A stretch of 64,000 bases of DNA from Diplonema japonicum (lineage: Eukaryota; Euglenozoa; Diplonemea; Diplonemida; Diplonemidae), in the NCBI GenBank assembly GCA_964019335.1, contig OZ025691.1:310001-374000 (forward strand), given 5' to 3'. Each line of letters opens with the position of its first letter. Positions within the stretch are counted from its first letter, which is position 1. The notes below the pieces were generated by a model. That model worked only from the letters and a program-made list of their open reading frames with translations. It was not told the DNA's origin and did not search any database. A program made the translations under genes and the position numbers. Shown piece after piece: positions 31,564 to 41,024 of this stretch.

Positions 31564-33517
31564 ATGCCACCCCAAGAGAACGTGGTAGTGATCGATGCAG
31601 GGCACCTCGGAGTGTTCGTCGTCAAAGGTATACAAACAAAACAAAACCCCCCCCCCTCCAAAAAAGATTTAACTGATCGAAATTTTCACGTAAAACTGTT
31701 GTGCAGAAGGTCGACGAAAATGTACGGGATCCTAGACGGGATGGGCGTGGACATGACACTGGTGACCCTCCACGAAGGGGTGGCAACGGACCATAATGCG
31801 ATACAAAACATAGTAGAGATCACCCCCACGGACCGTGTTGTGTACATCGGGTCCTCAGCCGCCGATAGCGAATATTGCAACCAAATCAGCCATGTAGTGG
31901 ACTCCGCTGTGCGCTGCGGCGTGAAACAGTTGATATTAATGTCAGCCACAGGCACCTCCCGGCCATGGTCTCTCAAGGCCCTTATGGCAAATTCCACCAA
32001 CCTGAAACTCGGCTGGCAACGACGAGGAGAAGACTCAGTTCGCGCCTCGGGCCTCGACTATGTCATCCTTAAGGCAGGGCTTGTCTCCAAAACCACCAAA
32101 GAGGGTCGGTCTGGGATCAAACTCAGGCAAGGAGATGTTTTTGGTACATCTGGAGCGTTGAAACCAGGTCTTCACCCTTCCGCTGCTGCTGCTTTGTGCG
32201 CGGCTTGCACAACTATGAAGGGAAGAAAGGTCACGTTAGAGGTAAAGGGTGATAAAGATCAACCTCCTTGCACTGATCCAGACCATGATTGGGGCGCGTC
32301 TTTTGGGGCACTTTTGGATGATTCACGATGGACCCCTCCTGATTTGGTATTTAAAAAAAAAAAAAAAAAAATAGCTATTTACTGCCAACAAGTAATGACT
32401 TTACCGTTACCTCGAGGTTCCGCATTTTACCGTCGAGGGCCCGCAGGGCCCGAGATGGTAAAATGCGGAACCGAGAGGTCGGTAAAGCATTACTTGGCGG
32501 TAGGTAAGTGGTTTTATTTCACGACACTCAGAAATTACTTCACCACGAGGGGCACAACAGGGTGACAAGGGGTACAACAAGAGAGGGGTTACAAAGGTTA
32601 CAATACAAGTTGTTTTTCCTCCTTTTGTTGACTAAGAGCTGCCGCTGTCGCTGGCATTGCCACTGTCACCATCTCTAATCAGGCCTTCCCATACCTAGCG
32701 CGGCCGCTGGCTCCTTTTTTTCTGCTGCTTCGGTATTTGAAGTCTTTTGGGGTGCTTGGGTAAGCTGACTAAGTTACCCTTACCCACAGAAGAGTTACCC
32801 ACAGAAACTGGGAACAAGGCCTAGCCAAAAGTGGGCAAATTGGGAGGAAAAAGTAGTCCAACTTGGAACTGAGCCGAGGCAAAAGTTGGCCAATTGAGCT
32901 GAACCTGGGGGGAAATAGCAAACTGAGAGGAAAAAGTAGCCCCACTGGGAACCGAACCGAGGCAAAAATTGGCCTACCGAGGCATATTATTTAACGGAAA
33001 CCCCCTATTACTTCACGGAAAACAGGCCATTATTTCACCGTGATGTAATGAGATTTAGCGTGAAGTAATGGGCCCCCCAGTGCGTGAAGTAATTTCTGAA
33101 GAGTGAAATAAAAAAAAAAAAAACTAGGATACTCTTGTAGCGCACGATCGGGCTGTTTTGTGTTGCTCCATACTGTTTGTTATCACACCGTTGCTTGTTT
33201 GCTTTGTTGTGTGGCTTGCCATTTGCGTAATATATGATGAGACGGTAGAGCCTGGAACCGACTCTCATAAATCCTTCTCTGCCTTCCTCACGCTCTTTGT
33301 CGGCTGCTGCTCGTCCTTCTCGATGCTGTTCTACTGGCGGAAAACAATTTTCCGTGGCTGCTGTTGCTGCATACCGCTCGACTATAGCACCACAGGACGG
33401 CGGGCAGCCTCTACCCCTCATATTCGTGAAGCCGAACTCCCTGAAGATCCCACGTTCCGGCCATTGCTAGCTGCTGGTAGTGACGATGATGAAGAGGGTG
33501 CCATTCAGGCGTGTTGA
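31564..33517 (+). CDS. NmrA-like NAD(P)-binding protein with C-terminal membrane tail
   Basis: Three exons join in frame: 31564-31627, 31667-32346, 33128-33517 (377 residues); introns 39 and 781 nt. The first intron removes a C-then-A tract and restores VVVIDAGHLGVFVVK followed by LTDRNFHVKLLCRR, an atypical SDR/NmrA Rossmann start (GHLG nucleotide loop, then beta-2). VVYIGSSAADSE and VKQLILMSATG are further Rossmann strands; no YxxxK site is evident, so it may be a sensor or epimerase-like protein. The last exon has two hydrophobic segments, a Cys-rich turn and an acidic tail (DDDEEG). Both splice phases agree, which supports joining the membrane exon. The second intron carries fold-back elements. 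Confidence 0.72.
32378..32506. repeat. Large near-perfect hairpin (arms ~63 nt) within an intron
   Basis: The left arm (about 32378-32442) and right arm (about 32446-32506) are inverted copies around a GCA loop. Matching blocks include AAGTAATG, TTTACCG, GGTTCCGCATTTTACC and GGGCCC, with only scattered mismatches. It lies within the 781-nt intron of the NmrA-like gene, near its 5' splice site. Confidence 0.85.
32513..33111. mobile_element. MITE-like element (~600 bp) with terminal inverted repeats
   Basis: The left terminus (32513-32547) and right terminus (about 33081-33111) are inverted copies: TTATTTCAC ... CAGAAATTACTTCAC at the left, GTGAAGTAATTTCTG ... GTGAAATAA at the right. Internally there are two diverged ~75-bp direct repeats (about 32825-32895 and 32905-32970, both with GAGGAAAAAGTAG and CCGAGGCAAAA) and several ATTACTTCAC/GTGAAGTAAT motifs. 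No coding capacity. It accounts for most of this unusually long intron. Confidence 0.65.
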
Positions 33518-34287
33518 TGCTAGTGACATTTTTTTTTTTTTTTTGTTGCTTCGAGTGATTGTGTTTTTTTTGCATGCTTTGGAAGGATTAAAGAGGGGGG
33601 AAAAAAAAAGGAAAAAAAAAGAGGGGAAAAACCCAAACAGATTATTTTTCAAAAAAAAAAAAAAAAAAAAAAAAAAAGAAAAAAAAGTCTCAGTGACTAC
33701 CAACTTGAACTTGGGCGATAGAGGGCAGGGAGAGAGAGAAGAGAACGGAAAAAAAAAAAAAAAAATCTCTTTTTTTTTTTATCCCGCCCGCAACATTTCA
33801 AGGTTCTTCTCCCTTTTTCCTTCCCCCCCCCCCCTTTGTTTTCTTCTTTTTTTTCTTTCTGTATCCCAGAAAATGGAGAAACAAAACTGTTATTGTTGTT
33901 ATTTGTGTGTCTGTCAGTGTAACATGAGCCCTGGCTTTTTAAGGTTCCATGGCTCCAGCAAAACCTGAGAGGGCTTGTATGTAGTGCACTGTGAAGCGCC
34001 CCCCTTTTTTTTTTGGGTCTGTTGACACTGCGTGTATAGGTGTGTTACGGTATATGGAGGGGAGGTTGAAGAAAAAAAAAAAAAAAGAAGAAAAGATCAT
34101 TTCTTTCTTTTCCGGCTACGTTTATTTATTTATTTATTTTTTGTATCTCTCTTTTTTTTTTCTTTTTTCTTCTCTTCTTCTTCTTTTATGGATTCCGTTT
34201 GAAGGGAAGCAATTCAGATAGACACAGGGGCCGTTTTTCACTGAATACGAAGCCCATAGAAAAAAAGAGTTCGAAAAGCAACAGAGG

Positions 34288-34323
<36 letters not shown>
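33518..34323. other. Intergenic, homopolymer-rich
   Basis: T and A runs and a C run near 33822-33835. A ~100-bp complex patch (about 33870-34010) shows no clear frame. The A-rich end reaches to within three bases of the next ATG. Confidence 0.6.
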
Positions 34324-34734
34324 ATGACAGCCGAGGAGCTAGATGCAGAGGAGGCCATAGCGCAGATAGACGAATTACTAGGAACGAATCCAAAGAAGCT
34401 CAGGGAGACCTTGCAGGACAGAGGAGTGTTTGTGTCAATATGCGATAAAGGGTGGGAGGCAGCGGGAAAGGCAATACGGCATGCAGAGGACCTGGCAACA
34501 GCGCTGACAGAGGTGGCCCTCCAGACCAAGACGCCCGCTGTGACTCTTGAAGAAGCAGAGGAGATGTTCATCCCGGACTTGACACTGCCAGAATTTTACC
34601 ATTTATCGCGGGAATACTTCACGTCCCTGTGTTCGTCCCTAGACTACGACGACGATTGGCAAGGCATGCTGACCGAAGAGCTCAAGAAACAACAGTTGGA
34701 AGATGAAGAAGCCGGAGAACAACAAGAAGCGTGA
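34324..34734 (+). CDS. Small acidic protein, function unknown
   Basis: 136 residues, single exon. The start is an ATG after about 30 A residues plus CC. Strongly acidic (many Glu/Asp) and predicted largely helical, with an ending rich in Glu and Gln (EELKKQQLEDEEAGEQQ). No signal peptide, membrane segment or metal-binding motif. Family not recognised. Immediately after the stop is a C run of about 26. Codon use matches neighbouring genes, supporting translation. Confidence 0.6.
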   Translation: MTAEELDAEEAIAQIDELLGTNPKKLRETLQDRGVFVSICDKGWEAAGKAIRHAEDLATALTEVALQTKTPAVTLEEAEEMFIPDLTLPEFYHLSREYFTSLCSSLDYDDDWQGMLTEELKKQQLEDEEAGEQQEA

Positions 34735-34740
34735 GACTTC

Positions 34741-34766
34741 CCCCCCCCCCCCCCCCCCCCCCCCCC
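34741..34766. repeat. PolyC tract directly after a stop codon
   Basis: About 26 consecutive C, beginning within ten bases of the TGA of the preceding gene and about 90 bases before the next ATG. On the transcript it would lie in the 3' untranslated region or the intercistronic spacer. Confidence 0.85.
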
Positions 34767-34853
34767 TTCTATGTTTCACTCAATTTTTTGAAAAATCTTT
34801 TTCCCTTGGATTCCTTTGGGAAAAAAAAAAAAAAAAAAGGACAAAAAAAAAAA

Positions 34854-35399
34854 ATGACCGTCACCCACACGTTGCTGCTTGCGTTGTTTCTTATCGGGTG
34901 CTACACAACACAGGCTAGCGGGCATGACTTTGACAAGTTTGAAACTTGCAGAGACTGCATAGCTGCCGGGTTCGGGTGGTGCCCAATTAAAAGGATCTGC
35001 GGTGGGTTTGCAAACCGAGAATGCGGCGATGGCGATAGATACAGAAAAGAGGGAACCCCCGACAAGAAGAAGAAAAAGAAGAAGAAGAAGAAGAAGGCCG
35101 CGAAGGAACAACTGGTCACCTACTTCACCAGCGGCAACATCACAAACATTGCTGGGTCTGACCTCTTCTGGGTTGTCGCGGCGCAACCAGCCGAAGAGGC
35201 CCAGCCCATTGATCTTGCTACCACGCTCAAACATGTTGCCAAGGTTGGCTACACACATTCCCCAACCACCACCATCCAAGGATACTTCTCTGATAAAACT
35301 GCCCCAGTCACCTTCGAAGGTACCAGCACCGACCTGCCTGCTATAGCTCAATGGGTTTATGATGAAATTGTTAAAACAATCAGACTCCGAGCAGAGTGA
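34854..35399 (+). CDS. Secreted or ER-lumen protein with PSI-like Cys domain
   Basis: 181 residues from the ATG at 34854, which follows a polyA leader. Residues 1-20 are a clear signal peptide (LLLALFLIG core). Residues about 25-58 hold a PSI-like cysteine pattern (CRDCIAAGFGWCPIKRICGG ... C). Next comes a run of Lys encoded mainly by AAG codons (about 70-83), so it is selected coding sequence rather than a polyA slip. The rest is an unrecognised domain with a polar face. No transmembrane helix after the signal peptide, so soluble in the secretory pathway. It adjoins another ER-lumen-type gene. Confidence 0.68.
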   Translation: MTVTHTLLLALFLIGCYTTQASGHDFDKFETCRDCIAAGFGWCPIKRICGGFANRECGDGDRYRKEGTPDKKKKKKKKKKKAAKEQLVTYFTSGNITNIAGSDLFWVVAAQPAEEAQPIDLATTLKHVAKVGYTHSPTTTIQGYFSDKTAPVTFEGTSTDLPAIAQWVYDEIVKTIRLRAE

Positions 35400-35623
35400 G
35401 GGGCCCTCCATTTTTTTTTTAAAGGAAAAAAGTGTTTTTTTTTATTTATTTCCCGTTCTAATCTTGTGTTTTTTTTTTATTATTTTTTTTATTTCCCCGT
35501 TTAAAAAAAAAAAAAAAAAAAAAAAGGAAGAAAATAAAAGAAAAAAAAAAGAAAAAAGAGGGAGGGGAGGGGGGAAGAGAGAAGGAACAAACAACAAAAA
35601 AAAAAGAAAAGAAGAAAAAAAAA

Positions 35624-36184
35624 ATGCAACTACACGCAGTGTCAGTAATACTATTGCTCAGCATAGTAATAGCACCGATGGCCGACGCAAAACAGAAGAA
35701 AAAGAATAAGAAAGATTACAAGGACGAAGGGACCGCTGCCACAGAAGAGCAGATGGAGGGGATGCCGGATTTTGGCGACAAGGAAGTTGCAGGCAAGTTG
35801 AAGTGCAGCGCCTGCAAAAATGTTGTTGCCGAGGTTAAGATGGCACTAGATGCGCTGACTGAGCTGAGGCACGGGAAGCCAAAGAGCTTCGAAGTCCACG
35901 ATGCCCTTGACGACATGTGCAGGAAGATCAGCCTCAACTACGGCATCTTAAGAAAGAACAACAAGCCCACAACAACCTTTTCACGGAACACAGCGATCAG
36001 CAGGCTCACTGGAAATTGGATCAACAGTTATATCGAAACCCGTTGTGGGGAGGTGCTGACTGACCACGATGAGGATCTTGCACTCAACTACCGTCGTACC
36101 CTTCCAGAGCTTCAAGACATGATTTGCCGAGTGGGGACAAACTGGTGCAAAACTGTAGAACAAACACGCGAGATCGAGCTGTAA
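35624..36184 (+). CDS. Canopy/saposin-like (DUF3456-type) ER-lumen protein
   Basis: 186 residues with a signal peptide (residues 1-22, ending MADA) and a Lys-rich spacer. From about 60 the sequence has the canopy-like pattern: LKCSACKNVVAEVKMALD, then DALDDMCRKI, ETRCGEVL and MICRVGTNWC, six cysteines in helical, saposin-like spacing. Animal canopy proteins act as ER co-chaperones for receptors, which is family knowledge and not evidence for this protein. No KDEL-type retention signal at the C-terminus (EIEL). The ATG follows an A-rich leader. Confidence 0.65.
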   Translation: MQLHAVSVILLLSIVIAPMADAKQKKKNKKDYKDEGTAATEEQMEGMPDFGDKEVAGKLKCSACKNVVAEVKMALDALTELRHGKPKSFEVHDALDDMCRKISLNYGILRKNNKPTTTFSRNTAISRLTGNWINSYIETRCGEVLTDHDEDLALNYRRTLPELQDMICRVGTNWCKTVEQTREIEL

Positions 36185-36315
36185 AAAAAAAGGGGGGGGG
36201 GAAGAATTAAGAATTTATTAGTCTAACTATTTTTAACATCCCCTCCCCCCTACAGGCATGTAGCTTGCAATTTTTTTTGTATCCGATATTCTGTAATCGA
36301 TTTTTTTTTTTTTTG

Positions 36316-36380
36316 TGGTCGGGAAAGTACTGGAGCCTTTGAAAGGTGCCTCCCGCCTGAAGAATGCCTAGTACCGACCA
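36316..36380. ncRNA. Dispersed structured element, copy 1 (candidate ncRNA or MITE)
   Basis: Ends TGGTCGG and CCGACCA pair, followed by AGTAC/GTACT pairing. Inside, GGAG-CCTT-TGA-AAGG ... CTCC can form a second hairpin, then CGCCTGAAGA. A longer, diverged copy at 53578-53712 conserves GGAGCC(A/T)TTGAA, GGGTGCC/AGGTGCC, CGCCTGAAGA and ATGCCTAGT ... GACCATACCCC. A T run precedes both copies and a C-rich run follows both. No RNA family recognised. Confidence 0.45.
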
Positions 36381-36629
36381 TACCCCCTTCCCTTTTTAGG
36401 GCATGCGGCTTTCGTCTTAGGGAGCTTTTGCATGTTAATTTGAATTTTTTTTTTTTTTATTATTTGCAAAGCACTATCTATATCCGATCGGGGATCCCCT
36501 TAACAGTCTGACAAAATTTGAGAGAACATCCTCCCCCACCCCCCCGCCCCCCTTTTTTTTTTGCATCCCTCCAAAAAAAAAAAAAATCTCAAAATTCAGC
36601 CTCTTGTCAAAAAAAAAAAAATAATAATA

Positions 36630-37743
36630 ATGAGCGGGGCCACAACAGCGATTATAATAGCGGCCGTGGCAGTGTTTCTCTGCGGCTTGGTGGGGGCGGT
36701 GGTATATTGTACGAAGAAAAACAAAAGGCAGAAGCAGGGATCCCGCAGGGGGGGGAAGATGAAAGTGATGAACTTCAGGCGGAAGGGCTACGGCCAGGAG
36801 TGGGGGCTCGACTGGATGGCGGTCGATGGGCGGATGGTCCTCCACAGAGGAGAGGGCGTGGACGAGAGGTACATCTACACAGAGGGAGACGAAGTGTACT
36901 GGTTTGTCGATAAGTCGGAAGAAGAACTCAATGCCATGATGAAGGGACTGGCCATGGCTCTGAGATTTCGAAAAGGGAACAGGGAGTCAGGCGACGAGTC
37001 AAGCGCCACCACCCACAACGAACAGCATCTCATACAACTTTCCCCTGGCCCCCAGCAGCCCACTTGCGCCATCCCCATCCCTGAAGAGGACGACAACGAG
37101 ACTATTTATTCTGATCCAGATGTCTCATCTACAGTAGTAGACCCTCATGCTGTCATTGCCATGAAGATGTCAACAGCTAGGCAAGCTACTTTAATGGAGC
37201 AGCAGAAGGTCCTTCAAGGTCGGTTGGATGCGTTGGGCATCACCATCAACCATGAGTGTATCCGCGTTTTCGACGACCCTGTAGCTAGGCTACCAGAAGA
37301 CACTCGAGTGGAATTATTCGATGAAATCAAGGAACTGGCGGGGTGTGGCTTAATAATAATGAAAAAAAAAAAAAAAAAAAAATAAATAAATAAAAAAAAA
37401 GATTTTCTGAGCTTTTGGAGAACACCGACATTGTGACAACTATTTATGAAAAGCTGACCGCCGAGGGAGTTACAGAGGACAGCATGCAAGACAAGGCTAC
37501 AGAGCAGTTTCAAGAGGTAAGAGTTAGACATTTTCCTTTTTTTTTTTTTAAATATTTTTGTTTACACACCAGGCACTGGAAGATACAGCCTTTCAAAATC
37601 AGTTGATAAGTAGAGCTATTGAATTGACGCTAATTCCGATTCCTCTGGCGGTTGTCGAGCGGTTGACCACCGACATCAGCGATTCGTTTTACCAGTTTGG
37701 TGCGATGGAGGAAGCAAAAGAACAGGAGGAGGAAAAAGTTTGA
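36630..37743 (+). CDS. Single-pass membrane protein with cytosolic domain, function unknown
   Basis: Three exons: 36630-37342, 37402-37516, 37573-37743 (332 residues); introns 59 and 56 nt. Splicing in phase 2 removes a polyA/TAAA tract and joins KELAG to FSELLENTDIVTTIYEKL. One N-terminal transmembrane helix (about 6-28, IIIAAVAVFLCGLVGAVVY) without cleavable signal features is followed by a very basic juxtamembrane segment. A small folded segment comes next (about 48-110, with WGLDWMAVDGRMVLHRGEG and YIYTEGDEVYWF), then an acidic disordered region and a helical C-terminus. The second intron has the only GTAAG donor among those resolved. No family recognised. Confidence 0.65.
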
Positions 37744-39115
37744 GGGGGGAAAAAAAAAAAAAGAAAAAAAAAGTACGCCATGATAATGATCACCTTTTTT
37801 TGGGGGGGTTTTTTTTTTTGAACACATAAAAAAATATAAAAAATAAGAAAAAATAAATTTCAAAATAAATAAAGCGTCCTCCCCTTCCCTCCCCTTCTTT
37901 CCTCCTGGCAGTATTTTTCGTGGCCGTTGGTGATATCTTTCTATTCGTTTCAACAAAAAAAAAGCCCCCCCTTCAGTTCAATTGTTGGTGGATTGTGTTT
38001 GTTAATGATTATTCCCATCATCTCTTTTTTTTGCTGTGTGTATCTTACAGGCTTTATCTAAAACCCCCTGATCTCCTACTTTTCTGTATTTGAGTCACAT
38101 TTTGGTTTACCTGTGGGTTTTTTCTTTTATTTTTCTTTCTTACAGTTTGCTCGGGACGTGCACGGGGGTGTCCGTCTGAATGGAAAAGTTTTTTTTTTTA
38201 TTTTTATTTTTTGTTCTTCTTTCATTAAATGTCTACAACTCTTTTCCCTTTTTGCCGCCACTTCCATGTGACCTCGGCACTATCAATCTTCGCAAGACAC
38301 CTTTTTTTTTCTTTTCTTTTCTTTCCTTTTTTTTTTTTTCCCTTTAATTTTCCACTCAAAAAAAAAAAGAAATGTTTACTTGCATTTTGCCTACCTCTTC
38401 AAAAAAAAGGTTTTTTTTTCTTCCCGCGCACCCCCTGCTCGATTTTAAGTTGTACCATTGCAGGTATTTAAGAGATTTTTTTTTTTTTTTTTTTTTTTTT
38501 TCCAAAAGGGGAGCATCATAAGGTAGGCACGCCACCGCGGCGGGCCGTTGCTAACCACTTCGTTCCTATCATAGTGAATTTTTTTTTTTACTCGGATGTG
38601 AACAAGATGCACGGAGAAAACACTTGCAATCAAAAAGAAACAGTGATGGGAAAAAAAGAAAAAAGAAAAATACGGTGATGAAAATCATTTTTTTTTTTCT
38701 CTTTTTTCTTATTGTGAATTAATTTTTCTCTCTTTTTTTTTAAAATATCCGCGGGCTTCCAGGTGCCGAGTACAGCACTGAGTGCAAACATGCTATTCCT
38801 CAAATGGTAAAAAAAAAAAAGTTTGAGGGTGCACTTTCCCACGTTTTCACGACAATGATATCATTGCCTTTCGCACGACAGAACGAGCATTGCCTTTGTA
38901 TCGTTAAATCTTGCTTTTTACCATGTGGTGAGGTGAGCCTTTTTCCTGCACCAAGATTTATTGATTTCCAACCTGTGGTCTCTGTTAAAGCGGCCTTTTG
39001 ATCATATTGTAGGTTGCTACCCCCTCTTTTGTTTTTTGTCTTTTTTTGTTTTTTTTGTTTTACTCCTCCCCCCAGTATTTCTTTCAGTTTTGTTGTTGTG
39101 CATTTATGGGTTTGT

Positions 39116-39146
<31 letters not shown>

Positions 39147-39256
39147 CGGTGAGGGTGAGTGGGTTGGGAGAAGGGAAAAAAAAAAAAAGTTCCACCCACA
39201 CTCTCTCCCCCCTATTATGATATGGTCTCGGGTGGGCCTTAATTCCCCTGTGTAGA

Positions 39257-39290
<34 letters not shown>
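37744..39290. other. Intergenic, homopolymer-rich, with a dispersed repeat
   Basis: T-rich and A-rich runs. A complex patch at about 38740-38960 has no frame I can support. The perfect ~50-bp repeat at 38539 is listed separately. Confidence 0.6.
38539..38590 (+). repeat. ~50-bp perfect dispersed repeat, copy 1
   Basis: Starts GCGGGCCGTTGCTAACCACT and runs through CGTTCCTATCATAGTGAA into a T run. The same sequence occurs at 49370-49420 without a visible difference. A degenerate relative (GTTGCTAAC ... ATCATAGTGAGTT) is at about 39522-39560. Confidence 0.85.
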
Positions 39291-39291
<1 letters not shown>

Positions 39292-39293
39292 GC

Positions 39294-39545
39294 GCTGAGA
39301 AGCAAATCCAAGAAACTGTAACATCCTTTGGAGACAAATACAGAAGCAGACGCATCGTAGGAATCCAAGAGTTCATCTACGAGGCATCCGTACCCTGCAG
39401 TTGCGGACCGCACTCACGATCTACTTGGAAGGGATCTAGCAGAGCTTTCGTCGGCACGTCGCCCCTGAAACGGGACATAGGGCTGGCGGGGCGATTTCTT
39501 TTTTTTTTTCTCGGTGGGTTAGTTGCTAACTCCCCCCCATCATAG
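39294..39545 (+). pseudogene. Exon-like open segment, possible gene relic
   Basis: After a T run and ACAAAG, a frame is open for 83 codons with complex, protein-like sequence (for example SFGDKYRSRRIVGIQEFIYEASVPCSCGP), then runs into a T tract and stops at 39543-39545. There is no ATG and no clear partner exon. It may be an unrecognised exon, a truncated gene copy or chance. Confidence 0.25.
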
Positions 39546-39715
39546 TGAGTTCATTTCCAAGTGGGATTGTCTTTTACTTTGAGCTATTTTTTTTTTTTTT
39601 TTTTTTTTTTGAAGTACGGGAGAATATAATCTAAAAATACAACCACAATTTGTTTTTCCAACTCACCCCCCCCCCCCCCCCCCCCCACCCTTATTCTCGC
39701 TCATTTTTTTTCTCT

Positions 39716-39765
<50 letters not shown>

Positions 39766-39848
39766 AAGTAAAAAAATCAAAAAAAAAGGGAAGGAGAAAA
39801 GAAAAAAAAAAGTCGTTCCTAACGGCACACCCCCTTCTAGATGGGCAG

Positions 39849-40928
39849 ATGGACTACTTATGTGTAAGGTGCAACGCGAAAAACAAAAAGACCTCCCTGG
39901 GGCTTTGCATCGTGCTCGGCATCGCCATCTCATGGGTGGGGTCCAGTCAACTGTCGCAAGCCACGCAAAAGGACTACACCGCCATCAACTCCCCGATGTT
40001 TATGACGTGGTACAGCACCGTCTTTAATGTTGCTCTGGCAGCACCTGGGCTGGCACTGGGAAAGGTTCAGATCCACCGTGAGCTTGACACCGCGACGCTG
40101 TGGAGAATATTTGGTTTCTACCTGCTGTGGTTGTGCGCCAATTATTCGTTCACACGGGCACTGCTGCTTACCTCAGCTGGTGTGGTGACATCTTTTATGG
40201 GGACAACACCTGCTTGGGTTGCAGTGGGATCGTCGCTTGCGTTACCTTCTCATTCTTCACATCAAACTGGTACAATTATTGCTGTTTTTCTAACTGTCGC
40301 GGGTTCGGTTTTAGTAGCTCAGCCATGGGGCGGCGGACAGGCTTCACTAGGCGGGGTACTTCTATCTTTGAACGCGGCCTTACTGGCAGCATGCTACAAA
40401 GTTATGTTCAAAAAAGTTTTCGGAACACCGTCCCCACAACAAGTCGGGGGTTTCTTGGGGTTGATAGGGGTTTACGCTGCAACATTCGGTACAGGTCTTC
40501 TATGGGTGCTTCTGTTATCAGAGGCAGAATCTGTTACATGGGCAAAGGCACCATGGGGTATTCTCACCCTTACAGCCATGCTGTCTCTCGCCTTCAACTA
40601 CCTCATTAACTACGGGATCTCCTTTACGTATCCACTGTACATATCTCTCGGGACGGTGTTGGGTATTCCGTTGAACACTGGGGCGGATTATTACTTCCAC
40701 GGGACGGTGCCTTCTGCGGCGATGTTCGCTGGGATCTCTTTAATCTGCTTTGGGTTCGTCATTTTTATTGCCGTCGACGTCCGCCACAAAACAACCTTCC
40801 CCACCACCATCGATGAAGTCTCTGAGGATGACGACGACGATGAAACCGGTTCCAACGAAACACCAAACAGCATCCTTAACACCGCCCACCTCCCAAAGGA
40901 AACAGACAGCCTGCTGCAAGACCGTTAA
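39849..40928 (+). CDS. Multi-pass transporter of the SLC35F/EamA (drug-metabolite) superfamily
   Basis: 359 residues from the ATG at 39849. The frame is open upstream but only through a Lys-rich A tract without ATG. About ten hydrophobic helices run from residue 18 to about 300, in the two-fold EamA arrangement: SFTRALLLTSAGVVTSFMGTTPAWV in the first half and NYLINYGISFTYPLYISLGTVLGIPLN in the second match the conserved SLC35F3/F4/F5-type motifs. A DE-rich, then Asn-rich cytosolic tail follows. Such proteins move nucleotide sugars, thiamine-related compounds or other metabolites; the substrate cannot be read from sequence. Probably in Golgi, ER or vacuolar membrane. Confidence 0.83.
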   Translation: MDYLCVRCNAKNKKTSLGLCIVLGIAISWVGSSQLSQATQKDYTAINSPMFMTWYSTVFNVALAAPGLALGKVQIHRELDTATLWRIFGFYLLWLCANYSFTRALLLTSAGVVTSFMGTTPAWVAVGSSLALPSHSSHQTGTIIAVFLTVAGSVLVAQPWGGGQASLGGVLLSLNAALLAACYKVMFKKVFGTPSPQQVGGFLGLIGVYAATFGTGLLWVLLLSEAESVTWAKAPWGILTLTAMLSLAFNYLINYGISFTYPLYISLGTVLGIPLNTGADYYFHGTVPSAAMFAGISLICFGFVIFIAVDVRHKTTFPTTIDEVSEDDDDDETGSNETPNSILNTAHLPKETDSLLQDR

Positions 40929-41024
40929 ATTCTTTTTATATTTTTTTTTTTTGTTTCAGAATAATACACACACCAAAGGTAGATGGGAGGGAGGGGTGTT
41001 ATAAGAACAACAAGCACCCTCAAT

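Noticed and set aside
31628-31706. Acceptor TTGTGCAG at 31706 for the first intron of the NmrA-like gene
   Set aside because: It puts the downstream exon out of frame; the A-run AG at 31666 keeps frame and restores the Rossmann strand.
36316-36380. Resemblance of the structured element to part of 5S rRNA (GTACT..GG, GACCATACC)
   Set aside because: Only short, out-of-order similarities; conserved 5S loops and length are absent.
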